The position numbers and the translations under genes are program-made. Below are positions 53,226-64,000 of a stretch of 64,000 nt of DNA, one piece after another. How positions within the stretch are numbered: the first letter of the stretch is position 1; every line of letters starts with the position of its first letter. The stretch lies in assembly GCA_963383645.1 (NCBI GenBank), contig OY726557.1, positions 157,297,099-157,361,098 on the forward strand, given 5' to 3'. The stretch comes from Muscardinus avellanarius (lineage: Eukaryota; Chordata; Mammalia; Rodentia; Gliridae). A model generated the notes under the pieces. It did no database searches. It worked only from the letters and a program-made list of their open reading frames with translations, and was not told where the DNA came from.

Positions 53226-54919
53226 ATATATTTAATATGATTTAAGGAATTACCTTCTTTTTTTTCTTTTCCTTGTGTCCTTCCTTTCCTTCATTGTCCT
53301 GCCCATGCCTGAGAGTGATTTTACAATTTTGATAATGGATTCTAAGCAAGCATCTCACCAATATACTCACTAGCTGCCTCTCCTCATTTGCCCCAATAGC
53401 ATCACTGTTTCCAGGAAAGGGTGCTCTATTATAAGGCAGACTGCACTGACTTTTGCATGACCCTCTCCCACCCAGTTTTAATGCTGCACCATTCACCCAT
53501 AAGACAAAAAGGAAAAATGCTGGCACCATGAGAACAATGTACACAGTTTCCAGTGTAAACTGTGCAGCCCAGGGCTTCCAACCTGCAGAGCATCCAATAG
53601 CTTATTCTGAGTCATCCAGGCCTAAGGAAAAATAACCTGTGAAAGAACAAAGGTGGCCTTAGACCAGCCCTGTACCCGCCAGTCAGGAGAGGCAGGCCAC
53701 AGCGCCTCTGGGCAAACGAGGCCCTTTGAAGGCTGCCAGTCTGCTGTCCTGAGGATGGCAAAGCAAGGGAGGGGTCCCCTATGCCCCAGTCAATAAGAAA
53801 CAGATCTCCCTAAAAAATAATGAATGAAAAGGCACAGTTGCAAGCCTCTGAGCTGGTTTGGCACACAATCAGACCTAATGATATGTTCACAGGGAAAAAA
53901 ATTCATGGTCTGGATATGGAATTCTTTGAGCCAACTAGTCATCTACAAACAAGTCTAAGGAACTTCTGTTGGCTTTACCAGCCAGAATTCCAAGACAGGG
54001 CTCTTAGGCCTGGCAGATGGTCTCCTGCCACACACTCAACACTTGTCAGTGTAGCAATAATGGTCAAGTAGCCTGCCTGGGAGCAGAGGGATGGACCAAG
54101 TGACCCATGAGGTCATGTAGTTCCAGGTCAAATGGGCAATGCTAATGAGACTGGTACCTGTGATCGTGGAAGAACCTACTGTTGAAGGAATGAAAGCAAA
54201 TATAGAGGAAGGGAGAATGAGGAGGAAGGTCCTTCTCAGTCCTCAAGTGCTCATGACCTCACCTTGAAAGACAAGCATAGAGGGGTAAGGGCATAAAAGT
54301 AACAGAAAACATCCCACTCTTTTCAGATTATATACTTAAAAGTGGTCTTAAAATAAGTTTGCATGGATGGGAGATTATTGCTATTGTTACCAAAGATACC
54401 AAGAGACCACCTGTCCTTTGGGCCAACTTTGGCTGATTGATGGAGCCACCTGGATGTCTGTATGAGAAAGTTTATGAAGGTTTGTTTGGGCTCAATCCCA
54501 ACAAAATGAAGTGTCTTGATACTGAGAGTTTGTAATGATGGACGTGAATGCTGTATATTCAATGACCTGAGTTCTGATTTAATTTGGCCTGTTTTACAAA
54601 TAAGAAAGCTGAGTTCCAGGAAGGATTGGTGGTGAAGATGAATGGAATTGGCACTAGATTGCCACAGCTGAGGCTTTGCTCATCTTTCCCTGGGAAAGCG
54701 GGACATAAGAACACACCCCACACAGAGCAAAAGAGAAGAGAAGGAAGGGCTGTGAACCCTTCAAGAGGCCACAGAGTTGCATCATATGAACACATATAGG
54801 TCTTGTAAAACAAGCTCCCCTTAACCCTCTTTCTCTTTCTTTACATATAAAGTCAAAAAGAGGTTGCCAGGAATGTGGCAAAACCTTCTCATAGATTTAC
54901 CCTGGGTTGAATTCTGTTT
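53226..54919. other. Long unique noncoding stretch
   Basis: About 1.7 kb with little I recognise; TTACAAATAAGAAAGCTGAG at 54594 is MIR-like. Overlapping frames on both strands (53242-54881) lack motifs. Confidence 0.45.
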
Positions 54920-55245
54920 TAGTAAGAATTCTCATTGCTGTGACCCAAACATCGGACACAAAACTTAAGAAGAAGTTGATTTGCTTAGGGTTCTTGAGGT
55001 TTTAGTCTATATTGTCCTGGCTTCAAAGCGGGAACCAAGGCTGCAAATCATCAGGGCATAATGGTGGAGAACGAGAGAGTCATAGGGTCAGGGAACAGAT
55101 GCAGCAGCTGGGCAAGCTGGGTCACACGCTGTACCTTGCCATGCCTCAGGGAGCCCTCCCCAGCAACCAAGTTCCACTTTTAATGTGACTGCATTGTCTA
55201 ACATGAGGCCTGGAAGACATTTTAAATCAAAACTATAACAAATTC
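54920..55245 (-). mobile_element. MaLR-like LTR
   Basis: AAGAATTCTCATTGCTGTGA, AGAAGAAGTTGATTTGCTTA, CATAATGGTGGAGAACGAGA, terminal AAATCAAAACTATAACA. Confidence 0.65.
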
Positions 55246-55264
55246 TGAAGGAGTATTACTGGTT

Positions 55265-56425
55265 TTTTAAGAAGTGAGGTGTCAATTAACTAGAGGAAGG
55301 CAAAGGTCCAACACTCTAACATATAGGCACAGGTAGAAACTTCCTCCATAAGACCCCCCAAAACTCAAGAAATCAAAACAAGAATAAATAAATGGGATAG
55401 CATTTAACTAAAAAGTTTCTACTCATCAATGGAAGCCATCAAGAGTCTAAAGAGAAAGCCTCTTGAATGGGAACTCTTTTCCAGCTCTTCCTTCTAATAG
55501 AGGACTAATATTCAAAATATACACAGAACTTAAAAGATTTAACACTAAAAAAAAAATAACCCAATGAAGAGTGGGCAACTGAACTAAATAGACACTTCAC
55601 AAAAGAAGAGATTCAAATGGCCAATAAATACATGAAAAAATGTTCAACATCATTAGTAATCAAGGAGATACAAATCAAAACTACACTGAGATTCCATCTA
55701 ACCCAAATCAAAATGGCAATCATCATGAAATCAAACAACAATAAGCGCTGGACAGGATGTGGGGAAATAGAAACTTTTCTACACTATTGGTGGAGTTTCA
55801 GATTAGTGAAGCTGCTATGGAGATCAATGTGTAGATTCCTGAGACAATTGGGAAATGATCCAGCTATACTACTCCTGGGTATCTTTCCAAAAGGATTTAA
55901 ATTTTAAAAAATCATACGTATGTATGTATGTATGTTCATGTTTACAGCAGCATAGTTTATAATAGCCAAATTATGGAACCACTATCAACAGATTAATAGA
56001 TTACAAAATTGTGAGATATCCACACAATGGAATTTTACTCAAAAATCAAGAAAAAATGTCATTTTCAGAAAAATGAATGGACCTGGAGAACATTACATGA
56101 AGTGAGAATAGTCAATCACAGAGAGTGAAGAATCATATGTTCTCTTTCTTATGTGGAAACAATAATCAGAATAGCAGAGAGATTTCAGATAATGGGGGAG
56201 AAACTCAAGTGGAGCCAGGGAGGTGGGGGGACCAATGAAGGAATCATTTCCATTGACATTGTGTATGTATGTGAGAATACCAATGTCAATCTCGATGCCC
56301 TGTATGGGGAAGGGGGAAATGAGAAGGGAGCCAAGGGAAATTTCACTAAGTGCTATGTGCATATATGTCTCTATCACTATAAACTGCATTATGATGTAAG
56401 ACTTTAATGCACCAATAAAAATATT
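55265..56425 (+). mobile_element. L1 late ORF2 and 3'UTR
   Basis: TAGGCACAGGTAGAAACTTC, GACACTTCACAAAAGAAGAG, CATGAAAAAATGTTCAACAT, ATCCAGCTATACTACTCCTG, CAATGGAATTTTACTC, then a UTR ending TGTAAGACTTTAATGCACC + AATAAAAAT. The youngest-looking long L1 piece, still without an intact ORF2. Confidence 0.92.
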
Positions 56426-57002
56426 AGAAAACAATAATAATGACAAAAAAGAAGTGTCATAGGCCACACTTGTGATGATTAGATGGGAGTTAAAGCAGAC
56501 ATTTTATTCTGTATGATAAAACACTGTAGTTAGTCTTTTTTTTAATCTAATATTCTGTGGGTATGTTATCATCTCCATATTCTCCAGCACCTAATAAAAC
56601 TATCAATAATAGGCATGAAGTGGAGAGGTATGGATTAGATAAATGAATGAATAAATTATTAAATTATGAATAATAAATTATGAATTAAATTATATAAATA
56701 ATTATTCCTTTTTTAGAGCATCCAGAGATTTGGAGTCAATTCTTCCAGCCAAAAGAAAGAACAAAAATTTACTTGTAATTTAAACTTTATTTAAGTAGGA
56801 TAGGCTTAGAGCTGCTCACTCAGCCATTCCAGTCAGGGAGTAAATGGCAATAACCATCATAGCTAACATTTACTGAGGAATCACTGTATGCTTTATGAAA
56901 ACAAGTATGTCAGGACAGACTAACTGTTTTAACAATTCTAGGATCTTGGCCATTCAAAACATAATCCGTTATAGGTTGGCAGGGGGAAAAGAAAAACATG
57001 TT
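56426..57002. other. AT-rich noncoding stretch
   Basis: ATGAATGAATAAATTATTAA simple AT region at about 56640-56705. Nothing else recognised. Confidence 0.4.
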
Positions 57003-57221
57003 CAGCCCGGTGTGGTGGCGCATGCTTATAATCTCAATGCTTGGGAGGCTGAGACAGGAGGATTGCTTAGGTTCAAAGCCAGCCTCAGCTACCTAGTGAG
57101 GCCCTCAGTAACTTAGTGATCCTCTGTTTCCAAATAAATTATTTTAAAAATAGGGCTGGGGTATAGCCTGGAGGTAGAAAGCACCTGGGTTTCACCCCCC
57201 AGTACCACCAAGGAAAAAAAG
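57003..57221 (+). mobile_element. B1-dID/MEN SINE
   Basis: AGCCCGGTGTGGTGGCGCAT, GGGCTGGGGTATAGCCTGGA, TTCACCCCCCAGTACCACC. CpGs partly kept, so relatively young. Confidence 0.94.
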
Positions 57222-57519
57222 TTCACATTTCACACTGTCATTCAGGAACCTGGGCTCCTTCCATGTAGTGGCTCTGCCTTTCTGTGGCTTGGTGTTCTCT
57301 CCTGAATCTTGCACATCCACCCAACACATGAGAAAAGAGAAGGTAGATGACAAGGGAGATTTTAGGGGTAAGTCTAAGACTGTAGAATACATCAATTCCA
57401 TCCATATTCCATCAATCAATCACAATTACAGAGCCTCATTTAGATTCTAGAGGCTAAGACGTGCAGTCTTTTGGTGACCTAGGAAGAAAAAGAAACAAGC
57501 TTGTTGTATATCTAGCAAG

Positions 57520-57640
57520 TCTCTGATGAATTGACTCATTTAATCCTTATAACAACCTGATGATTAAAATACAACTTTTATTCCATTTTATAGATGAGAA
57601 AAGTGAGATGCAGAAATTAAAGTAGCTCCCAATATGAAAT
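57520..57640 (-). mobile_element. MIR SINE fragment
   Basis: CATTTAATCCTTATAACAAC, CATTTTATAGATGAGAAAAG are the reverse MIR core. Confidence 0.7.
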
Positions 57641-58509
57641 ATCCAGTAAATAATAGAATTTATTTGGTTATGATCCATTTGGATGATGGGAAAATTAAGA
57701 ACATTATCCAGCAGCTTCTGGCCTTATTAGCAATGATTAGGTTGGCACATCAATGCATAAAGTTCTTTCCAGCAAAACCATACAGGAAATGAAGAATCAG
57801 ATCAGGAACAAGTCTGATACAAAGTTGGAGAAAAACTCGAGACTTAACTAAGGGGTGATCTCTCCCGACCAACAGCATTCTTCCTGCCTGGGTCACCGGG
57901 TGCAGATGTGGAAGCCACAGCTGGAGTAGGCTCTGTCCTTTCTTCCTCTCCCATGCTCCTCTTCAGAGCAAATGAACTGTCATTTCCCCCACCCCACTAC
58001 GTCATTAGCTCATGGAATTTTTTCCTTGATCCTACCCTCACCAGGCATTCAGGTGCCATCAGATATCGTCTGCTGGTCCCTGAAGGGAGAAAACAGGAAA
58101 TGAATCTAATTAAAACTGCTGTACTGTAAAGAAAGATTTCATGATAATAACAACAATGTGATCTAATGACTTGGGCAAATTGGGCAAATTAAAAAAAAAA
58201 AACACAGTATGAGTCTCTAGGGAATTTGACTTCACAGCATCTTTATTATGCAAGCTGTACAGGTCATAGAAGCTCTACAGAGTCCCAGAGACAGTGGGAA
58301 GCCACCTTCCTGCCTTCCCTGCACCATCCCAGGCTAAATATCTTTCTCTTGACTATCAACTCAGAAGATCTTCCTTCCTGAGGAATCCTTCAGTCCCATT
58401 AGACGTACTCTCAGACCATATTGCATGACACGGACTGCCAATAGCCATGATGGTTTATCACAGTCTGAATAAACCTTTCTGTTGAAATTTTAAGATCATC
58501 AAGTCCCAT
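57641..58509. other. Unique noncoding stretch
   Basis: No feature recognised; one A-run at about 58190. Confidence 0.4.
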
Positions 58510-58752
58510 ACCCAGTGCATTAGTTAGTTTTTTATCCATTGCTGCAAAAAATACCTGAAGCCAGGTGCTTTATAAGAAAAGAGGTTTATTTATCTTACAG
58601 TTTGGCAGACTGAAAGTCCAAATAGCACTGTACCAGCTCTGACAAAGGCCCCCTCTACCTGCATCACAACATGGTGGGTGGCATCCTGATAGTATTATGT
58701 GCAAAGAGAGATCACATAGGCAGGAAGCCAGAGAATGGAAGGATGTTAGCTT

Positions 58753-58756
<4 letters not shown>

Positions 58757-58848
<92 letters not shown>
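58757..58848. repeat. Compound (TG)n(AG)n microsatellite
   Basis: About 44 bp TG then 48 bp AG at the tail of the next SINE. Confidence 0.97.
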
Positions 58849-58850
<2 letters not shown>

Positions 58851-59030
58851 GAGGGATTGAACCCAGGGGCATTCTATTTCTGAGCTACACCCAAACCCTT
58901 ATTGTTTTTTATTTAGGAACAGGGTCTCACTGAGTTAAGAGCCTTGATTTTGAAGCTGATAGCAAACCTGTGATCCTGCTGTTTCAGCCTCCTAAGTATT
59001 ACAATTATAGGTGTGGGCCACCGCACTCAG
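58849..59030 (-). mobile_element. B1-dID/MEN SINE, older copy
   Basis: GGGATTGAACCCAGGGGCAT, GGTCTCACTGAGTTAAGAGC, end GTGGGCCACCGCACTCAG. Confidence 0.9.
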
Positions 59031-59219
59031 ATTCCGTTCTGCTCTTTTTATTAACTCTTTTGTGAAATTTAGCTGGGGTCCCACAGAAACCTGGAAAGAA
59101 TTAGTGACTGCCCAGCGGCTTACCTCTTAAAGTTTCTAGTGTCTCTCACATTGTTCCCCCAGGGACCAATCTTCCAACACATAAACCTCTGGGGGACATA
59201 ATTAAACCTTATCTAACCA

Positions 59220-59320
59220 TTAACACCCAGTGGAGTAGCTGGCCAAACAGGCTAGAGGACTAATCCAAAGTCACAGTACTGGTTAGTGAGTGAACCAGGA
59301 TAGCCAGGTCTCTAGCCTTC
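59220..59320 (-). mobile_element. MIR SINE fragment
   Basis: CCAAAGTCACAGTACTGGTT, GTGAACCAGGATAGCCAGGT are the reverse MIR core. Confidence 0.5.
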
Positions 59321-59689
59321 GAGTTTGGGAGTTTGATAGAACACACCTAGGTGTGCAGCTCCAAAATGTGAAGCAGTGATAGATCTGCTCCACTCTTCAT
59401 AACCTTTAAAGTCTTACTGAGATGCCCTGGTCAAAGGCTCTCTGTAGTGCTCTTCACTGGGGACTGGAGAAGCTGGTGGCATCTCTCTCCATAGCTAAGG
59501 TGAACTGCAGACCTCTCTTTTCCTTCCTTACCAGCCTTTCCAGGAACCTGAGCTTTTTAATTTCCTATGTCTTTCCATCAGGACTGAGGTTATTGTCACC
59601 TCCCTAAGGAGTCGTCTCCTCTCCCAACTCCCTTGGAAATGAGCTTAACTCACTTCACCCCTCCTCTTCCTTATCTCTGCCAAGGACCT
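59321..59689. other. Noncoding stretch, possibly L2
   Basis: C/T-rich. May be the 5' part of the adjoining L2. Confidence 0.35.
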
Positions 59690-60250
59690 TTGATCATGTG
59701 TTTAATGGCTTCCATGGTCATTCCCCATCTTAACCTTTCCCATTGGAGACAGAAAATCATCTTCAATCCATAATTTGAAAAGTCTTCAGAATAAAAATAG
59801 AGCTGCGGGCATTTTTATCAGGTCTTTCTTAAGCTGGCCTCTCCCTTCTTCCTCTGCTAATCTGCCCTGCTTCCCCCACACTGGCCCCTGGTAAGTTCTT
59901 TATAAAACACTAAGTTCTCTCTTGACTCATGGTCTTTGACTTGCCATTTACTCTGGTAGAATCTTAATCCCCAAACTGTTTTCTCACTCCCACTCCTACC
60001 TCCTGGTAAACTCCGGCTTATCCCTCAGGATTCAGCTTATGCATTATTTCCTCTAGGTAACCTTCCCTGATCCCCCTACTTAGGTTAGGTCCATACACTG
60101 AGTGCTTTTATAAAACCCTGTACTTGTCTTTTTCTTATCCATCATATCTGTGTTCATACAATTATTTTAACAATTTTAACTTATTGTTTATGTCCTTGAT
60201 AGATTAAGATTCTAAGTCTCATGTAGGAACAACAATAGGAATTAATGCTG
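59690..60250 (+). mobile_element. L2 LINE 3' region
   Basis: CTCAGGATTCAGCTTATGCA, TTCCTCTAGGTAACCTTCCC, TGATCCCCCTACTTAGGTTA, TATCCATCATATCTGTGTTC, TTGTTTATGTCCTTGATAGA follow L2 order to the end. Confidence 0.8.
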
Positions 60251-60635
60251 TATACACACACATTGTACGTACTGTGCTGGAGACAGCTAGGGGTGACTGC
60301 CTTATCACATAGTTATTTACATATGGAAGTTACTCACATGTGGAAGCACTCACCAGGAGTATCCATCCCATGGTAGTAGAAACCTCTACAGTGAAGGACA
60401 TATAACAAATGCTCCTCAATTGAATTCACAGAGGGGTCGATGCCAATGCAGCTCTCATAAAAGTTTGAGGGGTGAGGGAACGGTATTAACGTGCTATTAA
60501 ACTTTTGAGAACAGATCTAAAATCTTGAAAGTGTAGAAGTATAAAGCTATCTATTATTTCTCTTTGTCACTGTTTTTGTTTACTCCTTCCCAGGAGGCTC
60601 TGTATTAGTGCATCTCATTTCTCCTTACCAAAAGC
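60251..60635. other. Unique noncoding stretch
   Basis: GGACATATAACAAATGCTCC at 60398 is a MIR/L2-like tail. Nothing else. Confidence 0.35.
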
Positions 60636-60758
60636 TGTGCTAGCTTTCTATTGCCATGTAACAAATTGCCACAGTTTAGAAGTCCAAAACAATACACATT
60701 TGTTATTTTGCAATTTTTGTCAGCCAGAAGGCTGACACCTAGATGTGCTATGTTACCA
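60636..60758 (-). mobile_element. Ancient LTR/MER-type repeat end
   Basis: CTTTCTATTGCCATGTAACA then AATTGCCACAGTTTAGAAG matches the same start signature as at 46484. Confidence 0.5.
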
Positions 60759-60841
60759 GACTCTGGTCTCAAATCTGCATTCCTCCTGCCCTAGCCTCCC
60801 ACGTACTGGGATTACAGGTGTGCCCCACCATGCCTGGCTCA
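60759..60841 (-). mobile_element. B1-half SINE fragment
   Basis: Only the 7SL-like half is present: CAAATCTGCATTCCTCCTGC, CCACGTACTGGGATTACAGG, CCACCATGCCTGGC. Confidence 0.85.
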
Positions 60842-61569
60842 TAGTAATTTTGATATACAGGTTTGGGTGTCCATGTCTAAACTCCTGTGCTACATAGTAC
60901 ACTTCTTGAGAACAGGGGTCCCATTCTAATGAATCCATCACTCTCCCCAAACTGCTCAAAACTGAAATCTTACAATTATACAAGGAAAAAGCTCACTTGT
61001 TGATCAAATATTCCAAATCCTAATGACTTGTGTGAAGTTGTGTAAGACATGAAAACTTTATGATCCCTCCGTTTCGCTATTATCTTTAACATAATTTTTA
61101 AGTTTATTCTAGACCTTAGATTCTAAGAAAAGGTTTTGCTAAGCCAATTAGGAGTGCAAACAAAAGGGGGAATATTTTTAACCTATTTTTAGAGAACAAA
61201 ATGCTCTCATATGCTTTAGAGGTGTCTATTTTTACCCAGATGGAATCATTAAAATATCAGTGGAGCCAGCTGCACCCAGCAAGCATTTTGGATGTTCTCA
61301 TTGTGAATCCCTCTTACCCACCACACTCAGAAAGCCCCTTCTCTGGTGAACAGAGTTTGCCTTGAAGTAGGTGACTTCAAAGAGGCAACACAGTGTACTG
61401 GCAAACCCTCAAATCTCTTATCTGAAAAAACACTAAATGAATCTCATGATACTCAGGAAGTCTAAAATAATAGCAGGAGCGGCGCCCACTCAACTGGGAC
61501 TTTGATATTATGATTGATCTCTAAAGAACATTACATTTCTACCTGGTATGATGGAGAGTGTTAGGATAG
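60842..61569. other. Unique noncoding stretch
   Basis: No feature recognised. Confidence 0.4.
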
Positions 61570-61593
61570 AGCCAGTGGGTCTGGGTTTCAGTA

Positions 61594-61706
61594 TTGCTCT
61601 CCTCCCCCTCCCCCTCTTCTTCCTCCTCTTCCTCTTCTCTTCCTCCTCCTCTTCCTCTTCTCTTCCTCCTCCTCTTCCTCTTCTCTTCCTCCTCCTCCTT
61701 CCTTTT
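61594..61706. repeat. Polypyrimidine tandem array, period 23 bp
   Basis: Units of CTTCCTCCTCCTCTTCCTCT + TCT repeat about 3.5 times. The whole tract is C/T on the plus strand. Confidence 0.93.
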
Positions 61707-61908
61707 GTATGGTACTAGAAATTGATTTTAGGGGTATTCTACTTCCAAGCTACATTCCAAGCCCTTTTTAATTTTTGTTTTGAGATAGGGTCTCCCTATG
61801 TTCCTGAGAGCCTCTCTACTTAATGAGGCTAGCCTCAAACCTACAATTCTCTTTTCTTAGCGGCCTAAGTACTAGAATTATACAGGTGTGTGCCACCATG
61901 CTCAATAA
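61707..61908 (-). mobile_element. B1-dID/MEN SINE, older copy
   Basis: GGTACTAGAAATTGATTTTA, TTTTGTTTTGAGATAGGGTC, GTGTGTGCCACCATGCTCAA. Confidence 0.88.
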
Positions 61909-62224
61909 GTGTTGCTTTCTTCTGTCATGCTCTGTGTCCTTCAATGTCTGTCTAGATCTGTCCTTTCATCCTGACAAGAGTATTATAAAGATCAAATGAG
62001 GTAATGGGTAGGCAAGCAGTTCATGAACTGTAAAGAGATACACAGACATTAGTTCTATATTTTAATGTACTCCATCAATCATACCGTGATCTATAGAGCA
62101 TACATAGGACATTTCTCACAAGTACAAGTCATGGGAATTTGGTTAAATTGTGTTAGCACAATTGCATAATCAAATACATATTTGATTACTGGATTCTTTT
62201 GTAGGCACACTGTGAAACTATATG

Positions 62225-62366
62225 GTATATTAGTTAACAGTATGCCTTTCAGCTAGCTAGGACTTGATTTTAATCAGAATTTTATAATTTGTTAGCCAGG
62301 ACTTTAGGAAAAATATTTTACTTCTCTGGCCTCAGTTTCATAATTAGCAAAAAGTGTTAAATATAA

Positions 62367-62372
<6 letters not shown>
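62225..62372 (+). mobile_element. MIR SINE fragment
   Basis: CTAGGACTTGATTTTAATCA, TTTTACTTCTCTGGCCTCAG, TTTCATAATTAGCAAAAAG fit the MIR core. Confidence 0.6.

Positions 62373-62409
<37 letters not shown>
62373..62409. repeat. (CT)n microsatellite
   Basis: About 37 bp pure CT between a MIR and a MaLR end. Confidence 0.97.
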
Positions 62410-62411
<2 letters not shown>

Positions 62412-62414
<3 letters not shown>

Positions 62415-62590
62415 CTAGTGAGAACATAGCAACAAAAAACTTTGCAAGAAAGCCTTCACCAGAACTCTGCCATGCCTGCACCCTGATCTGGACTTTTCGG
62501 TCTTCAGAACTGTAAGAAAATAAATTTCTGTTATTTAAGCCATCCATCCTATGGAATTTTATTACAGCAGTCTGAGCAGACTAAGGTAAC
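62412..62590 (+). mobile_element. MaLR (MLT1/MST-like) LTR 3' end
   Basis: CTGATCTGGACTTTTCGGTC, CAGAACTGTAAGAAAATAAA, TTTCTGTTATTTAAGCCATC, GAGCAGACTAAGG. Includes the LTR AATAAA signal. Confidence 0.88.
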
Positions 62591-62900
62591 CTGCTGGAGT
62601 GGAAAATAACCAGAAAGATAGAAATTAGCCCAAGTATTAAAATCAGAGAGACTGTAAAGCAGAAACTCAATTATCTAAGTGCTAGAAGTGTTAAAAGGTC
62701 AGGAAGTCTGGGAAGTGAGGGAGCTCAGAGCCTAACCGCATGGGAAGCTGTTTCCAGAGTGCCCAATCCTCTACCCCAAGACAGCAAGGACCAAGGAAGG
62801 AGGTGTGGTCACAAGAGCCCAGGGGTCATCAGAGGCCGAAACCCTATCAGGACTGTCTGATGAAAGCAGAAACTTTAGAGGAGATGCAGCTGCTGCTGTG

Positions 62901-62902
<2 letters not shown>
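62591..62902. other. Unclassified noncoding stretch
   Basis: CTGTTTCCAGAGTGCCCAAT at 62748 recurs nearly unchanged at about 63814. No gene. Confidence 0.35.

Positions 62903-62964
<62 letters not shown>
62903..62964. repeat. (GA)n microsatellite
   Basis: About 62 bp pure GA. Confidence 0.97.
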
Positions 62965-62967
<3 letters not shown>

Positions 62968-63387
62968 AATGCCCTCACTTCTCCTTTTCTCCCACCCTTC
63001 TGACCTTCTGACTTCTCCCAGTGCTTCTCATTATCTGCAACCAGCCAAGTCCAGGTGACATTGGAATCTGGGGCTCAGGGACCCCTGATGAGGACACCCA
63101 GTGTACAAAGCATAGCAAGGAAGTGAAGAAGGAATCGGATAACAAACAGGCTAAGCACCAGTATATCTATCTATCTATCTTCCTGCTTTAATATTAATTA
63201 ACTGTGGGTTAATGCCAACTATATGAGCCATTCTGGTTATTTCACAAAGTAGTTTGTAGTGCTGAATTATAAAATAAATAACATAATGCTGAATTATAAC
63301 ATGGGTCATTTACTGGTGGATCTTATTAGACATTTTGGGCATCATTAGACACTTTCACATACTACACACACTTTCTTTCTGAATGTG
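62965..63387. other. Unique noncoding, small (ATCT)n
   Basis: A short ATCT run at 63163-63180. Nothing else recognised. Confidence 0.45.
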
Positions 63388-63592
63388 TGTTTGGTACTAG
63401 GAATTGAACCCAGGGGCATTCTGCTGCTGAGGTACACCCCTAGCCCTATTTTATTTTTTATTTTAAAACAGGGCCTCAGTGAGTGGCAGAGGGCCTCATG
63501 AGGTTGCTGAGGTTGGCCTCAAAGCTGTGATCTTCCTAACTCAGCCTCCCAAGTACTAGAGTTATAGGCATGCACTACCACACTCAGCTATA
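63388..63592 (-). mobile_element. B1-dID/MEN SINE
   Basis: GGAATTGAACCCAGGGGCAT, TTTTATTTTAAAACAGGGCC, CAAGTACTAGAGTTATAGGC. Confidence 0.92.
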
Positions 63593-64000
63593 GGCATTTT
63601 CATATGTGGATCTCATTTAATCCCAAGTAATTGATGCTGTTCTATGTTCTTCTTCCATCTCCTCAGTGGTCTTGTCCCTGGCACTGAGGGATACCAGGAT
63701 GTTGTGTTCAGAACTTGGCCTTTGATAATCTAGCTCTAAACTAGCTGTCCAGGGAATGTCCTGCCACCTGTCTACTGTTAACCCTATGCCGTGATCACAA
63801 ATGACTACCTACCGGTTTCCAGAGTTCCCAATCCTCCATGCTTCCTAGAGATTGTCCTGCTGTTCTTTGCTGAGAATATCATTTCAGGAACAGCTCATTG
63901 GTACATCCTTTGTGAAGTCTAGAACCCAATTCCTTGGAAGACTCAATGATTTCCTTCTCCAAGCCTCGAACACATCTTTGGCTTCTTAGATCATCGTAGG
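63593..64000. other. Unique noncoding stretch to window end
   Basis: No feature recognised. Confidence 0.4.

Larger units (their letters stand above)
58510..59215 (-). mobile_element. MaLR-like LTR with microsatellite and SINE inside
   Basis: CATTAGTTAGTTTTTTATCC, AAGAAAAGAGGTTTATTTAT, CACAACATGGTGGGTGGCAT, and after the inserts CTTCCAACACATAAACCTCT and GGGGGACATAATTAAACC, in reverse MaLR order. Confidence 0.75.
61570..62040 (+). mobile_element. MIR SINE split by a CT tract and a SINE
   Basis: AGTGGGTCTGGGTTTCAGTA before the inserts; CAATGTCTGTCTAGATCTGT, AGATCAAATGAGGTAATGGG after. Confidence 0.5.

Overview
The window is nuclear DNA from a mammal, and I see no protein-coding gene in it. 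The dominant repeat is a dimeric SINE. Its left half is B1/7SL-like (motif GCCGGGCGTGGTGGCGCAC) and its right half is ID/tRNA-Ala-like (motif TAGCTCAGAGGTAGAATG, then CCCCAGTACCAC). This is the B1-dID/MEN type known from squirrels and related rodents, so a sciurid (ground squirrel, marmot, tree squirrel or similar) is the best guess. I count about 40 copies on both strands. No exon series, CpG island, tRNA, rRNA or snRNA gene was found. All long reading frames fall in repeats or low-complexity DNA, so this is an intergenic stretch or a long intron.

Layout. 1-13 kb: SINEs, two opposed L2 fragments (about 5.0-6.0 kb), two related MaLR-like LTRs (6.6 and 12.0-12.8 kb) and one possible decayed pseudogene (9.6-10.0 kb). 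14.3-18.6 kb: an ancient plus-strand L1 broken by at least seven later insertions. 18.6-32 kb: mostly unique sequence with MIR, MER5-like, L2 and SINE copies and long microsatellites. 32-34 kb: an old L1 3' half, then a well-preserved MIR. 35.6-39.8 kb: a second old plus-strand L1, interrupted by SINEs and an unclassified block. 40-50 kb: SINEs, L2 minus-strand pieces and several roughly 200-300 bp copies of a rodent L1 3' end. 50-56.4 kb: L1 pieces on both strands, one of them split by a 471-bp solo LTR. 56.4-64 kb: MaLR, L2, MIR, SINEs and purine/pyrimidine microsatellites.

The interest lies in the insertion history. It includes a young SINE subfamily with six copies, nested insertions with readable target-site duplications (TSDs), an L1 3' end and a SINE that used the same target site, a 99-bp L1 insertion with a 5' inversion, a SINE carrying an L1-3'UTR-like block, a perfect 20-bp inverted repeat spanning a SINE and its flank, and a perfect 20-bp-arm hairpin. 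Family names for old repeats are from recall of consensus sequences, not from a database search, and element boundaries are approximate unless a TSD is given.
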